Below are positions 1-14,600 of a stretch of DNA of 64,000 nt, piece after piece (the first letter of the stretch is position 1; the number at the start of each line of letters is the position of its first letter). The DNA comes from Heliocidaris erythrogramma. Its lineage: Eukaryota > Echinodermata > Echinoidea > Camarodonta > Echinometridae. A program made the position numbers and the translations under genes. A model generated the notes under the pieces. It was not told the origin of the DNA and did no database searches. It saw only the letters and a list, made by a program, of their open reading frames with translations. The stretch is taken from contig CM046870.1 in NCBI GenBank assembly GCA_025617745.1, positions 22,611,501 to 22,675,500 on the forward strand. Reading direction: 5' to 3'.

Positions 1-712
1 GGCCACATTTCTCGATGGATTTCTTTCAAATTTTGTACGGATATGTATCTTGGTACAATCTACACATCTTTACTTTTTGGTGATGCTGCCCTCATTGTTG
101 CGTCCTTTATAGGGTCATTTGTCCATTTCTTTCGCTCTTCTGCATTTCTTGACAGATTTCTTTCAAATTTTGTATGGAGATCTTGGTCAAATCTACACAT
201 CTTTAGTGTTTTGCTGATGCTGCCCCCTGTGTTCCGCTTTTTATAGGGTCAAATGTCATATTTTGGTTGCTGTCTTGCATGCACTCAGGAGGTCACATTT
301 GTCGACTGATTTCTTTCAGATTTTGTATGGTGGTCCATCAAAGATTACTCTAGACCTCTACAGTTTTTGGTGATGCTGCCCCCAGTGTTCAGTCTTTTAT
401 AGGGTCAAAGGTTATATTTTAGTGGATATCTTGTGTGCGCTCTGCAGGTCACATTTCTTGACAGATTTCTTTCGAATTTTCTATAGAGATGCCTTATACT
501 CTATTGTACACACGTTGTTTTGGTGATGCTGCTCCTAGTTGTTGACAATATTCTGGGCCACTGTTGGCAATCTCTACACCATCCTTTTGCTTGAGGGAGG
601 GGAGGTTCTTTGTCCCTCCTTCGAACAAAAGGATGACTAAAAAAATCGCTGCCAGTGCCTGGGGATACATTCGCATTGCGTGGCAATGGACATTTCTAGT
701 TTTAAAGTGCTA
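1..712 (+). mobile_element. Tandem-repeat modular element, right part (cut by window start)
   Basis: Units of about 165 bases contain GATTTCTTTCAAATTTTGTA, GGTGATGCTGCCCCC and TATAGGGTCAAA. It ends in a unique block (TTCTTTGTCCCTCCTTCGAA, then TGGCAATGGACATTTCTAGT) that recurs at 11765-11832. This is the 3' part of the same family as 10438-11832. Confidence 0.8.
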
Positions 713-1599
713 TTCTACGGTCACAAGCCTACATGTAGGTTACAGACTACACAATATTAATATTTCATGCTTACTTCTTGGGCAATAATTAAACTTGTTG
801 ATTCAAAATCTTGCCCAAGGTTTGCCTGACTTATCAGAAATTACACTGTACTGTACATGTGTCAGAACAGTTTTGCATTTGGACTTTAATATGAATTGTT
901 TTTGGTAATGCAGTTTTATTAAGGCCCTCAAAACTTGTTGGATTTTCTCTGATTTTAGGTGTTAATCAAGAAGACACTGAAAATTTTTGTGAAGTTGAGA
1001 AGTTAAAAAAAAAAATCAAATTAGAGTTGGCAATCAGTAAAGTGATTGTCATCATTGCCTTGCCCTGGTTGATGAATTGTTGCCTACTTCCCTGTTGTGT
1101 TATTCAGACTATTTTCATGACCTTGTTTTTTTACTGTTAAATATGCTCTCTGAAGTGTTTTTTCAGGTACATTGTACAGTGTGTGTGCAAACTGTACAGT
1201 ATTCATATTCATAGATTATTGCATTGCTTATCATGAACTTTTATTTCCCTGCAGTGGTTGTGAAAAGACCTGTTCACAAAGTTATTCAAATTGATGGATG
1301 TTTCTTTCCTGCATGGGACCTAGTAACAAGGTATTTCCATTAACCTATTATTAATGAATGAACTACAATACTTAGAATCCAGTTCGCATGTACATAATAC
1401 AGTGTACACTACTTGGTCATTGTTACATGTCTATCTGACAAGACTCTGTCAAGCTTTCGGGTTGTCAAGAGCAACCTTTGTTTTAAAAATATGCATAAAA
1501 GTTGAATATGTGAATAGGTATATTGACCATCACATGTATTGTAGCTTACTAACAACTGATTTTAGAATGATTTGTTATACTGTACCTGTAGGAATGATT

Positions 1600-1981
1600 T
1601 TAAAGGGATTCGGTAACTTTGTGGAGGCTTGATTTAATAAATTGTTGAATTTTTATATCTGTTTTGTATAATGATGTTCAGAAGGAGAAATAAATAGCCA
1701 GGCATAGAAAGGTTTTAAAATATATAATGCTATTATGACTGAATACTCCCATTTACGAAAGCGTATGGCCATACGCTAACACTGAGTCAATGGGGGATAA
1801 TGATTCTGGCATTTCCGGTCACTTGCATATGTTTTATACTTTTGTGAAGGATACAATAATTTTGAAGTGCTTTTTTCCCCCCATGGCTTCATTTTTACAC
1901 CATATTTCACACACTAATAGCATGTAAGGCCAGGCAGCTCAGATTTTATCAAGCCTCTACAAAGTTACCAAATCACTTTAA
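1600..1981. mobile_element. TTAA MITE (family D), copy 1
   Basis: Ends are TTAAAGGGATTCGGTAACTT and, inverted, TTAAAGTGATTTGGTAACTT. The ~30-base inverted repeat includes AGGCTTGAT. A second copy is at 13556-13930. Confidence 0.75.
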
Positions 1982-4034
1982 GATGAATTTGTTGAATGTT
2001 CAGCCCATTATTTCTGGTTCTTTGAACTTTGTACAAAATGTGACTTTGTAACCAAATGATAGTTGCACTGTATGCAGGGCTCCACACTAATTTTTCTTTT
2101 TCATTCACAGGGGTTCCGCTTTGACAAATTTTAGGGTCTAAATGCTTGGGCCCTGTGTAGTGTTTACATTTAAATTTTTTTAATGTAATAGTCTGGATTT
2201 AGTATTTGGGGGCCCACCATGTGTACTGGGTGCCTGATAATGTCTAATCAAGGCGATTGTGCTGCTCTGTCAATCCATGGTTGATCTTCGAATTATTCAT
2301 GAAAATTTTTCTTAGAAAATTCACGAAAGATTTCAAAGTTAAAAATAAACAACAAATGATATTGACGGGTGGGTAATGGCGGTTCTTTTCATCAGAGGAC
2401 TATTCTTCGCGTTTCGAGGAATGACAGATCGAGCAAGAGCAGCAAAGAAATGAGCTACATGTAGCATGAGCTAGCATGCTGCAATGATTATAATTAACAT
2501 CAGGCTCCGCAGTGTGTTAGACTATTAATAAAAATATAATCTAAACATAGAGCACTCCATACTTCTCTTTTTTATATCCTGTTCAGTTATGCAATCTTTG
2601 TATGATATGATGTTCAGACTACAAGGGAATGCTGATACTTTTCGTTTTTCGTTTGAAATGATGCTCAAACATGCGTTTCGGAGTGTGAGGTTTCGTTATA
2701 TGATGTTCAGACTATAAAAATTTAATTACTCATTGTATGTACATGTGTAGCTACTGTATTTTAGGGTTTTTCGTATGTAACTATACAATGTTCAACTACA
2801 TGTACATGTAGATAGTCTGAACGGGGGGCGGGGGGTTATTTGATGATATCATGATAAAGTTATAATCGAAGCATATATGATATGGGAGCAACATTGTCTC
2901 AATATCTTGTTTTGGGGTGTATACTGTCTGTTGGATCATCATCATTGATCGGTATAAATGCCACAGCGGAAATGACCGATGGGACACAGTTCCTTCTCTT
3001 CCTTCCTTTCTGCTACGTTGGTGCTACCAGGGCATACATGTAGCTCCCTCTATTGTGTATCTTGATAAACCTCCCTTGTCTGAAAGTTTTTCTTGCAAGG
3101 ATGTCTCTATTTGCCCTGTCACTTCCTTTTCATTTCATGAGAATTCAAGGAATTAAAGGTAATCTTGGTGAAATGCGAGAAATATAATTGTAATATATTC
3201 TAATAGATTTTAAGCTGAATGATCATGAAAACTTTCACTTTTCAATGTGTTTTGTCGTTTGCCAATTAAACTGTTTGAATGATCTTGTTTTAAATTTGCT
3301 GTTGTCAAATTTATGGCAGTAGAACAAGAGAAATAGACATTAGAATGGTCGCATGAAATAGAGATCTTGTTTGGGGGATTATTTTATGTCTTACAGATGT
3401 TTATTACCCCGGCCGCTTTCACACAGGTAAAATTCTGTAAAGCTAATTAGTTTAAAGAGCTTTAAACTAATTTAGCTTTACATACGATGTCATTCAGACA
3501 CAAAAAATTTTGGTGCGATCATTTGAGATTCACTACTGATTAAATGCGCAGTAGGGCCATTGCCCATGATAATAGCAGGTCATGTCAATCAAAGTGCGCG
3601 TCTGGTCTTAGCTCCGCCCAGTTAGAGACTTATATCCGTTTATACACAAAATTTCTTGCCTCTTCCATACTAACTTCGTATCTGTAGGCTGCTCTGACCC
3701 GTCTCTAGATCGCGAGTTCGTATCTGTACGAACATTGTATAGATTGATGTTCACATTTGCTCTAGGGCTGAAGCTTTCCATACGATGAATTTTACCCTTG
3801 TGTGAAAAGGCTGTTAGTTGGACTTTGTCCCCTTTAAGTAACCAGGACCAATAGAGGTTTGTGGGTTTAGACTATTAAAGCAAACAGGGCAGCCAATTAT
3901 CTGTGACATTCTCTTATGCTTGAACCACTTTAATAACTAGATGCAAAGGGATATGAACATACATGTACATGTAGTTGTATCGAAAGCCCACTGATACAAG
4001 TTTATGCAGTAGTAGCCATACCTACCATGTACAT

Positions 4035-4434
4035 ATAAAGAGAAGGTTGAGGTCTGTTTAGGTGAAAAAATAATTTGTGAGATTTCTTATCCCTTTTATG
4101 TCAGTTTGGAAGAGGATCAGTAGAAATGTCCCCTGAAAATGATTGCACTTCAAACACTCTAATATTTGAAATATTACAAGAAACGACTGAAGTGTTGGGG
4201 TCGAACTTTCTTGCCTAGCTTGTGTGTAGTCCCTCATACCCATTTCTGTGTGCAGTGTATATATGTGCTTTTCAGCGAGATTGGGTCAATTTCTTATCAT
4301 TTTGATGATTCCAAAATTTCAAACTATACACCAGTTCTTTTATAGACATGATCAACCTTTCCCAATGGCTTTGAGACTTTTCTTTCACAATGAAATCTTG
4401 ACCAGAACTCGACTTTATCTTTAAACAAAGGAAT
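4035..4434. mobile_element. MITE family A, copy 1
   Basis: Ends AAAGAGAAGGTTGAGG and GACCAGAACTCGACTTT form the family's inverted termini. The interior has CAGTTTGGAAGA and CCCATTTCTGTGTGCAGTG. Relatives lie at 9720, 12678, 32266 and 37609. Confidence 0.7.
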
Positions 4435-4566
4435 TTTGATTGAATATTCTACATGTTTAATTGACAAATCTGTATGCAGTTAGGATTAGGGTTACTTTAT
4501 AGGGGTACAGAGGAGGCTCAAATTAATCATAATGAAAGCTTAGGTGCTTGTGTAAAAGATGAAATT

Positions 4567-4982
4567 TTAACCCTTTTGAGACAGTTGACCACTTTTTGTG
4601 GTATGGCTCATTCAACTTTTGATTTAGAGCTTTAAAAAATATACTAGATGCATGAGTAGAAAGAGCAAATATTTCTGCACGCACTATGTCCATTTTTGTT
4701 GCATGACCATATTGTGTAATTGATGCCAGGAATTTTAAAAACAAGAATAAGCTTTAAAATCCTTAAATTGGCAACACATTGAGAGGTTCAAAATCGTTGT
4801 TTTTTCTCAAAATTGGCAATTTAAAAAAAATTGACAAAATTCCCAACCATGTCTTTTTCAAAGACATTACACCTTTATATTAGAACCATGTAGCACTAAA
4901 AGAAAAATAATATTGTTGCCAATTTGAAGAACAAAATGTGATCAATTTAGCCCTGAAATAATTCCTCTCCTGAAAGGGTTAA
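4567..4982. mobile_element. TTAA MITE (family B), copy 1
   Basis: TTAACCCTTTTGAGACA at the left and TGAAAGGGTTAA at the right. The interior has TTGGCAACACATTGAGAGG and AATTGGCAATTT. Confidence 0.75.
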
Positions 4983-5376
4983 TAAGGGCTTTGGGGTGAA
5001 AAGATGCCATGTCTAAAGGTTTTCTACTGCCAAGTTGGTCCCATGTCTAAGGCTCGTAGCTGGAAGAAGTCACCTATCTTTAATAGTAGTGCATCCCTTC
5101 ATTCCCATACATGTCAGTACCCTCTCCCTCCATGCAGAGCTCAGCAGTCAGCACTGACTGGGAGTGAAGTGATGGTCTTAAATCCAAAGTGACTCTTAAT
5201 TTAAGTTGTTACTCCTGTAAGGGATTTATAGAAAGACACATTTTTAGGACAATAATTTTGAAATGACTGCCCCCCTGAGGGCCCTGACATGAAAATCAAA
5301 TGTTCAACCCAGCATATTTGTATCATCAGTATTCTGTGAACTAATCACTTTTTTCTTTATTCAATTTCTTTTGCAG

Positions 5377-5680
5377 ATACCATTGCCTGAATGCGGTGAA
5401 CAGCCTATCCCCATCATTCCAGGGAGAGCTAACCAGAGGGAGACCCAGAAGGCAGCTGAGAGAGGGATCTAGACCAGGGACCCCTCTGACAAGATGCCAC
5501 CACCACCACCGCCGCCCCCACCGGGGCCTCCTCCCCCACCCACCTTGAGCCAAGCTAACACAGTCCCGCCCAAGCTTAACAAGAATGAGCAGAAAGGCAG
5601 AGGGGCGCTGCTTGGGGACATTCACAAAGGAATGAAACTCAAAAAGACAGTCACAGTGGACAAGAGCAAGCCCGTTCTAG
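5377..5680 (+). CDS. WIPF: WIPF coding exon 1: 5' UTR end, polyproline start and WH2 domain
   Basis: A pyrimidine-rich tract ending in TTTTGCAG gives an acceptor before 5377. The first 117 bases of the exon are 5' UTR and contain an in-frame TAG 27 bases before the ATG, so ATG 5494 (context GACAAGATGC) is the start. The 62 codons begin with a run of prolines, then SQANTVPPKLNKNEQ, then GRGALLGDIHKGMKLKKTVT, which is the WH2 actin-binding helix plus LKKT motif (residues about 36-53). The donor is CTAG|GTAAAT, phase 1. At least one more upstream non-coding exon must exist; I could not locate it, and it may lie before the window. Confidence 0.95.
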
Positions 5681-8600
5681 GTAAATGTTTCCTGACTACT
5701 GAATTATCTCATTCCAATATAGGCGTAATACTGGAGCCACTGGAGCAATGGGTGAACTCAATGTCACCCACTTTCAAATTTCTTTTCTGCAGTGTTGAGC
5801 AGTTGGTGTTGAGTAATGGTCATGCAGTTGCATCGTGAGAAAAAAAGTGCATAGAATTTTATTGGTGAAGGTTCATTATCTAGTAAGTAAGAATAACTAG
5901 CCAGCATATTTTGGGGCAGGATAATTGACAATGAATTTTCCTATGAAATATAGGAAATCATCCACCTAATATCTGTTCCCTTCGTTTTCTTTCATCTTGG
6001 AAGGTGCATCAAAACCAGGTGGAGGAGGAGGCGGAGGAGGAGGGGGAGGAGGTGGAGGTTATGGAGGAGGAGGAGGAGGAGGAGGAGGGGGCGGAGGAGG
6101 GGGCGGAGGAGGAGGATTTGGAGGAGGAGGAGGAGGAGGGGGTCTTGGAGGGCTCTTTGCAGGAGGAATGCCCAAATTGAAGCCATCAGGAATGAGAGGT
6201 GGCGGCGGCAGTTCAGGTGAGATTCCATTAAATGGTCATCAGACAGTTGCTCCGGTGACATCTGCCCTGGCGACATGTTTCCTGGGCCTTATTCTGTCAA
6301 ATGTGAAGGGTTAGGGCTTAGGGTGCAGTCAGGTTTGAGGTTAGGGGTTATTTATTTTCAGGGTTGAAGAGAGACATTTCTTGGAAATTAACAGGCCTGC
6401 TCAGAGCAATTGTCACCAAAGCAGATAGTTTAACAATATCTGAGAATGATGCATGTATCGTCATATTGTAAGAAGGAAGGATATACTCTAGAGGGCAGAA
6501 AAGGGAAACAATGAAAATGACCCAGACGATGCATTTAGCTTGAATACATGATACCCCAACAAAGTGGCACTAACTGAACTAAGCTCAACTACGGTGACTC
6601 TTTCAGAGAGATCCCATATAAAGTACAAGCTTATGAGAAAAAGCATGATTGAAGTAATGTTAATACCTGAAATTAGAAATCGAAATGCAAGAAATGATGT
6701 TCAGAATTTTCATGTATTCTTATGTGCACACTGTGCCAATTATGTGATCAGAGAGGAAGCAGGGAGGGACACACATAGATATACATTATGAGGGACACAT
6801 TATGGATATTATGGATATACATTATGTTATAATCATATTTGTATGTAATTCCCCACTACATAAAAGTGGAGTAGATTTCAGTCGGGAAGTTCGTTTAAAG
6901 AAATGCATGTTGGACACAAACAGTGTAGCCTACACAGGAATCTGGGAGCACACTATTTATATTTAGCATCCTAACTTTATCCCTACACAATATATCATAA
7001 AGGTACTGTTAATGTTATGATCTGGAAAATCAAAATGGAAGGTAATACTCATTGCTGTTAAAAATCGAAAGGGTCAAGATATAGAATTCCGTAACTTTTT
7101 AATTTTTAGATACACCTATTCTTATACAACACTCTAAAAGTTTGCTTTGGCCCAAAGCATCCGGAATACCTACATTGTTCAGAACTCATTGAGTTAATGA
7201 CAAATTTTATAATAATAACTTAGTCTTTAATAGTCACCATCACCACTAAATATCCTGTCTTACAATGGATTTGATAACTTATAAATATCTCATTAATGTA
7301 ATTGTCTTCTATTATATTTCCATGGTTGGAAATTTTCATAAGGGAAATAAAGTTCCCACTTAATTTTTTCAATACATGTGTATAGAGAATTGAAGCTGTG
7401 TAATTGTAACAATGCAGTTATGGTTGTAATGTGAATATTCATGTATTAGTGCTTCTGATTTGTCATGAAAAATTGATTAAATTTCAGTTAAAAAGCGAAA
7501 TACTGTAAAACTAGAATTTTCGCGTTTCATGCCGCGAAATAATAATATCATACATGTAATTAAAACAATATAAAATTATTGTAATTCGCCAAAGTTTCTT
7601 GCTGCAAAATCGGCTGTCATTAACATTTTGCGAAAGGTTTATGTCGCGAAAGTTTTGTGGATTTACAGTGGACTGGAAAATGTTTTTTATAATGACTATG
7701 TCTTTCAAAGTTATATTTTTACAATTTTAAGCTTGCTCATTTTTAGTTTGTGTCCTCCGCTCAATATCCATATTTCCATTCATATTCCAAATCTTCCATT
7801 ACTAGTATTCCTTGAAACCAGTGTTTTTATTAAGGCTTGTTCAAATACTTCCTCAGTTTTTGACCGAAAGTCATGAAATTTGGTACACACATTGGTCTAA
7901 CTGGGAAGATGTGTACAACATATTTTTTGGATGTGTAGGAAGCTGCGTTGCCATGGAAATGGCATATCTATGGCAGTAAATCAGGGAAAAATCTTGCGGA
8001 TCGAACTACTTCCTCAGTTTTCGACCAAAAGTCAAGAAATTTGGTACACACATTGGTCTTGGTGGGAAGATGTGCAAGACATATTTTTTGGATGTGTCGA
8101 AAGCTGCGTTGCCATGGAAATGGCATATCTATGGCAGTACAGTAAATCAGGGAAAAATCTTGTGGATCGAACTACTTCCTCAGTTTTCGACCAATTAATC
8201 ATCATCTTCAGTGATATTTCTAGTTTAGATCCATAGTTGACTGCTCAAAATGAATGCCCCAAACAGCCACATTTCTTTGATATTTTGTTAATGAAATTAT
8301 CAAGTAACTAGCACTTGAGAATGCTGACTCCACAGTCTATAGATATATTTGATTGCACTGGAGCATGTTTAGAGGTTGATAATACTGAGAATGCTATTTC
8401 TCTCTTTGCTTTCTCTAGCACAATCAAGCACACCCTCATTACATGCACCCTCGTCAAACCATGTCAATCACAGCAGCAAGGGTCCATCAACGTCACCTCA
8501 ACCTCCCAGAAAGAAATTTGGTAATGGTGGAAGCAAGCCCAGCGGCGGACCTCCCACTTCACGACCATTACCCCCTTCTGGAGGGGGCTCGCGGCCGCTG

Positions 8601-11600
8601 CCCAGCCATCCCCCACAGAACACTCACAACCCAGTGTCAGCCAGAATTAGTAATAGAAGCAGCAGTAATGGCCATGGGGCAGACCGGGCACCTCCCCCTC
8701 CACCTCCTAGTAGTAACAGACCCAGACCCTCATCAACAAGTTTACCCCCTCCTCCCCCATCATCAATACCATCCTCAAAACACTCAAACAATTTTCCACC
8801 ACCCCCTCCCACATCATCTATACCCCCAAGGAAGGGGGGAGCACCCCCGCCCCCAAGGAGAGATCCCCCCAAAGGGTCGATGGCCCCGCCCCCACCCCCT
8901 CAAGGGAGGCATGATAATAAACTACCCAATGGTCCCAGTACAGGTCCACCACCTCCACCGCCTACGAGGCAGCCCCCTGGTGGCAGGCCGCCCCCGCCCC
9001 CGCGAGACGGCCCCAGGCCGGGAACTGCACCACCACCACCTCCGCCTTCTAGAAATCCAGGCCGGCCGCCATCAACAGCTTCGAATTCAAATAGGCTGCC
9101 ACCGCCGCCGCCTAACAGAACGTCAACTGGTCCATCAAGTGCCCCTGCTCCTCCGCCTCCATCCAGGGACAAAGGAAGACCGCCATCAATAGTGGGGCCA
9201 CCCCCACCACCACCACCCTCAAGATCACCAAGAAGTCCCCCTGCCAGGGATTCAGGAATTATGAATGGAACTGGTAAGTACTATGCATGAATTTCTAATC
9301 TTCCCGCAAATATGTTTTGTTATAATGCCACAGTAGAGAAACTGACGGCAAAGGTAATGGCATGTTATTCAAAGATTAGTTTTGGTTTGACGTAAGGACC
9401 TGAAAAGTATGCAGTTTACAAGTACCTTGAGGTTTACACGGATACTCAACCGCGAGAGGGCACCGTGATTGTTACCTGATCATGCCGTTGCCTCGTGGGG
9501 CGCAAACTTCGGACAGACGAGTCGATGTGCAACATGCACGCTCCGCTTGAGCTCGAGCTCTCGTGCGAGATTCGGTCGGCTGCGTGCAGTCCGAAATGTA
9601 ATCCCAGTAGTCCGACGGACGCGTTTGACGCACAAACTTTGCGTACGAGTGAATGGGGCTTACGCAGTCCTGACTTGCCCCACGACCGCCTGGTGGCGTA
9701 TCATGGTCCATATTCTACATGTACTGATGTTTAAACTTTTGGAATCTTCCAAATGATAAGAAATTGACTACACACAAATGTTCGGCCCAAACATTTTAGC
9801 TCTATCTTGTCTTATTTTGAATGTGAGAGCATTTGAAGAGCAATCCTTTTCAGGGGACATATCTATAGATGATAATCTTTCAAACTAACATGAAAAGAAT
9901 GAGAAAGCTTGCAAATTATTTTTTACCTTTCCTAGAACTCAAGCTTCCCTTTAAAGTACCAATCACCTACATGTAAAAAATAATTTGTGTACAGTTAGAA
10001 TGTTTAAAAATCAACCTCAGAACACGTTACCTGACCTTCTGTGGGTTAACGGTTATTGAGTATGAAGAAAGTGAAGGAAAGCATAAAACCCCCTCGCGCG
10101 GAAACAAACTTGGATTTGGATATGGTGCGGGCCCTTATTCTCTGTGAACATGGACATGTGCGTCCTCTAGTCTCCTCCCAAGTCGCTGTATTGTTAATTG
10201 GGAGTGTATTTCAACCTGCAATATCTCTTTATAGAATCAACATTTGAAGCTCATATTTCAACTGTAGTATAGTGACATGGAATTTCTAACATACAGAGCA
10301 AAATACTTTTTGGTGATTGGTACACTCTGTTTGTAAAATGATACTTGTGTTAATGCCCGTCGACTTGTAAATCTCAATCGATGATGCACATGTATGTAAA
10401 ATTGAATCTATGTGTTGATATGTGTTTAAATCATTTTTTATGCCTCCGCCCACCGAAGGTGGGTGCCGGAGGCATTACTTCTTATTGACCCAATGTCAAA
10501 TTGTAATACTTTTTTTTTTGTCCCATGGCCATTAATTGTATCCCCCGGCAGAATGCCAGAGGATACTTTGGATTCAGCAGCATTTTGCTGCCGCCACCGC
10601 CGCCGCCGCCGCCGCTGCCACCGCCACCGCCGCCGCTGCCTCACATTGTTGTGTGCACTTTAGCGATGACATTTCTCAACTGATTTCTTTCAAACTTTGT
10701 ATGGAGGTGTATCTTGGTAAAATCTAGACACCTATAATTTCTGGTGATGCTGCCCCCAGTGTTCCGTCGTTTATAGGGTAAAAGGCCATATTTTTTGGGA
10801 TAGATTGTGTGCGCTCTAGCGGTCACATTTCTCAACGGAATTTGTTCAAATTTTGCATGAAGGTGTCTGTTGGTATAATCTAGAAACCTATAGATTTTGG
10901 TTATGCTGCCTCCAGTGTTCCGCCTTTTATAGGGTCAAAGGTCATATTTTGATAGATGTCTTGTGTGCACTCTTGTGTGCGCTCTGGCGGTCACATTTCT
11001 CAACGGATTGCGTTCAAATTTTGCATGAAGGTGTCTCTTGGTGTAATCTAAAAACCTATAGTTTTTGGTGATGCTACCACCAGTGTCCCGTCTTTTATAG
11101 GGTCTAAGGTCATACTTTGGAGGATGGGGTGAGTGCACTCTGCAGGCCACATTTCGTAATGGATTTCTTTCAAATTTTGTATGGAGATGTAACTTGGTAT
11201 AATCTAAACATCTTTACTTTTTGGTGATGATGCCCTCATTTTCCGTCCTTTATAGGGTCAAAGGTCATATGTCTTTTGTGCGCTCTAACTTCCACATTTC
11301 TGGATGGATTTCTTTCAAATTTTATTTGGAGGTGTGTCTTAGTGAAATCTACCCATATTTAGTGTTTGCAGATACTGCCCCCAGTGTTCCGCTTTTTATA
11401 GGGTCAAATGTCATTATTTGGTTGCATGCATTCTGGAGGACACATTTGTTGACCGATTTCTTTCAGATTTTGTATGGAGATCCATCATAGATTACTCTAG
11501 ACCTCTACAGTTTTTGGTGATGCTGCCCCAGTGTTCCGTCTTTCATAGGGTCAAAGGTCATATTTTAGTGGATATCTTGTGTGCGCTCTGAGGTCACATT

Positions 11601-14600
11601 TCTTGACAGATATCTTTAGAATTTTCTATAGAGATGCATTATACTCTAATCTACATGTACACACATTGTTTTGGTGATGCTGCTCCTCGTGTTGACAATA
11701 GTCCAGGCCACTGGCTGCAATCTCTATGCCATCCTTTTGTTTGAGTGAGGGGAGGGGGGGAGGTTCTTTGTCCTTCCTTCGAATCGATGCCAGGGGATAC
11801 ACTAGCATTGCGCGGCAATGGACATTTCTAGTTAATGTTACATTTCCTTGTTAACAGACACAGGTTTTCACCCCGCAAGTGATAATGTGAATTTGAAATA
11901 TTTCATGTTATGGATTGATTTAAGTGCAATCAATAAGCGACTTGGGGAATTGTATGAGTTATTTGAAACGAAAAACCTAATATATGATGTGAAATACTAG
12001 GTAAAGAATAGCTGTTTTACCTTATTTGTTTTCGGAAAATAGCGTTAAACACGGACATAATATACTAAAATACTAAAGCTTTTCGACATGCACTCATCAG
12101 AGTAAATTCGCATGAATGAGCAGAACGCCAGAAAACGAAACAATATAATAGAGCCGAAAGAACAGTGGACGCTAAATGGCGCGATGGGATTGGCTGTCAC
12201 GCTAAACAAGGTTAGGCATGTAACAGCCGTTCGGTCGAACAAATGCTAAAATAACGCAAGTGTTCTTACGAACTCCTTCTGACGGCACAGAATGGGGTCA
12301 GTAACCCGAATATATGATGCCTCGAGCATGCGCAGTGATTCAAGTTTCAATCACCTGATTCAAGTTTCAATTTATGTTGTCTATTATATTGTTTCGTTTT
12401 CTGGCGTTCTGCTCATTCATGCGAATTTACTCTGATGAGTGCATATCGAAAAGCTTTAGTATTTTAGTATATTATGTCCGTGTTTAACGCTATTTTCCGA
12501 TTTTGCAGTACCAAGCACTTATTTACTTATTTGTTTTGTAAAATAATAATAATAATAATCACACCAGAACCTGACATGGTGATATTCTTCACAAAGTATG
12601 TCAACAACTACATGTATTTATATGCACATGTACGTGCATATGTGTCTGAACAGTAATATGGATCTGTCACAGTAGACTTAAAGAGAAGGTTGAGTTCTGT
12701 TTAGGTGAAAAATAATTTGCAAGCTTTCTCAATCTTTTTACGTCAGTTTGGAAGAACATCATGATAGAAATGTTCCCTGAAAAGGATTGCTCTTCGAATG
12801 CCCTCGTAAGAAATAGCTGAAGTGTTCGGGCCAAACATTCATGTCACATGTATATGCAGTCCCATATACCCATTTCTGTGTGCAGTGCATGTGCTTTTCA
12901 GGGAGACGGGATCAATTTCTTCTCATTTTGATGATTTCATAACCTCACAGTATACACCAATTATTATGTAGACATGATCCACCTTTCCCAATTGCTTTGA
13001 GACAGTTTCTTTCACAATGTAGTCACCTGACCAGAACTCAACTTTATCTTTAAATATTAAGGTACTGCATTTGACATATTATAACAAAACAAAACAAAAC
13101 AAAAAACAGGAACAACAGCACCAAACGACGTGTATACATGATTCTAGAGATTCAACCTTGAAATTGAGACTAGATTTCCTTGTTTCATATGTGTATACAT
13201 GTATTTCCTTTACGATCCATCAAAAAATTGACATGTATACTGGTAATGGTAATGCTATTCATGCTTTTACATGCCAGAAATAACTTGTCTTAGACGGCTG
13301 TGATACATGCACTTGTGGAGGAAGGTAAACTATACATGAAGAGTTTCATTGCAAAAAGCGTTACATGTACATGTACATGTATCTCCATTTTAGATGTTCT
13401 GAGAAAAACAGCTTTGATTTGCCATGAGTTGTAAATATACAAGGACAAGAAGTCATGAAATACATATGAAATGATCACTTCACTTGTTTTAAAACACGAT
13501 GCTTTGAAAAGAAAACTGTTTTTTACCAAAACGCATCATATCCACAATTAGAGAGATTTGGTAACTTTATGGAGGCTTGATTTAATAAATTGTTGAATTT
13601 TGATATCTGTCTTGTATAATGATGTTCAGAGGGATAAATAAATAGCCAGGCATAGAAAGGTTTTCAAATTTAAGATATGACTGAATACTCCCATTTACGA
13701 AAGCGTATGGCCATTCACTTTAGTCTAACACTGAGTCTATGGGGGAAAATGAGTCTGGCATTTCCGGTCACTTGCATATGTTTACTTTTGTGAAGCACAT
13801 GATGATTTTGAAGTGCTTTTTTTTTTCCTGGGCTTCATTTTGACACCATATTACTTTAATACAATGATAGCATGTAAGGCCAGGCAGCTCAGATTTGATC
13901 AAGCCTCTACAAATGACCAAATCACTTTAAATAATAAGCTGTTCATTTAACTACTGTATAAAATCATTTGAATTTATATTTAACTTTATTTCTGACAATG
14001 TAAAATAGGAATCTGTGTGGAGAGCATCCAGTCATTTAGGGCGTGATTTGGAGCCAAATTGTTTGATTGAATCCATAATTCTACTGAATCTTACTGCACG
14101 TATCTATTGATTTAGTTGCGCGCATCAGTTACGTTATGAATTTGCAATGGTTATAACACGTTTTGCTCTGAAAACGGAGTGCCATTTGATGCACTTTGCC
14201 CCCAAATAGTGTTTTTGACCTAAAATATATCTAGATTCATTTAAAGCATTTTACTGAAAACTGATTATGGATCCAGATAAAGCTATCTTTCTCTCTTCTT
14301 TTGATACTTAAGTTTAAAATGTTTGGATTTGGCGTTAATCCTTTCAGGACAGGAATTATTTCAGGGCAAAATTGATCACATGTTGTTCTTCAAATTGGCA
14401 ACAATAATATTTTTCTTTCAGTGCTACAATACATGGTTCTGTTAAGAATTTTGTCAAAGTTGAAAAAAATTGCCAATTTCGATAAAAAACAATGATTTTG
14501 AACCTCTTGATGTGTTGCCAATTTAAGGATTTTAAAACTTATTCTCCTTTTTAAAATTCCCTGCATCAAATGCAACATGGTCATGCAACCAAAATGGACA

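Noticed and set aside
8443-9192. 249-codon frame in another reading frame of WIPF exon 3, plus antisense Gly/Leu frames
   Set aside because: They are shadows of the proline-rich coding exon; the base composition keeps other frames open.
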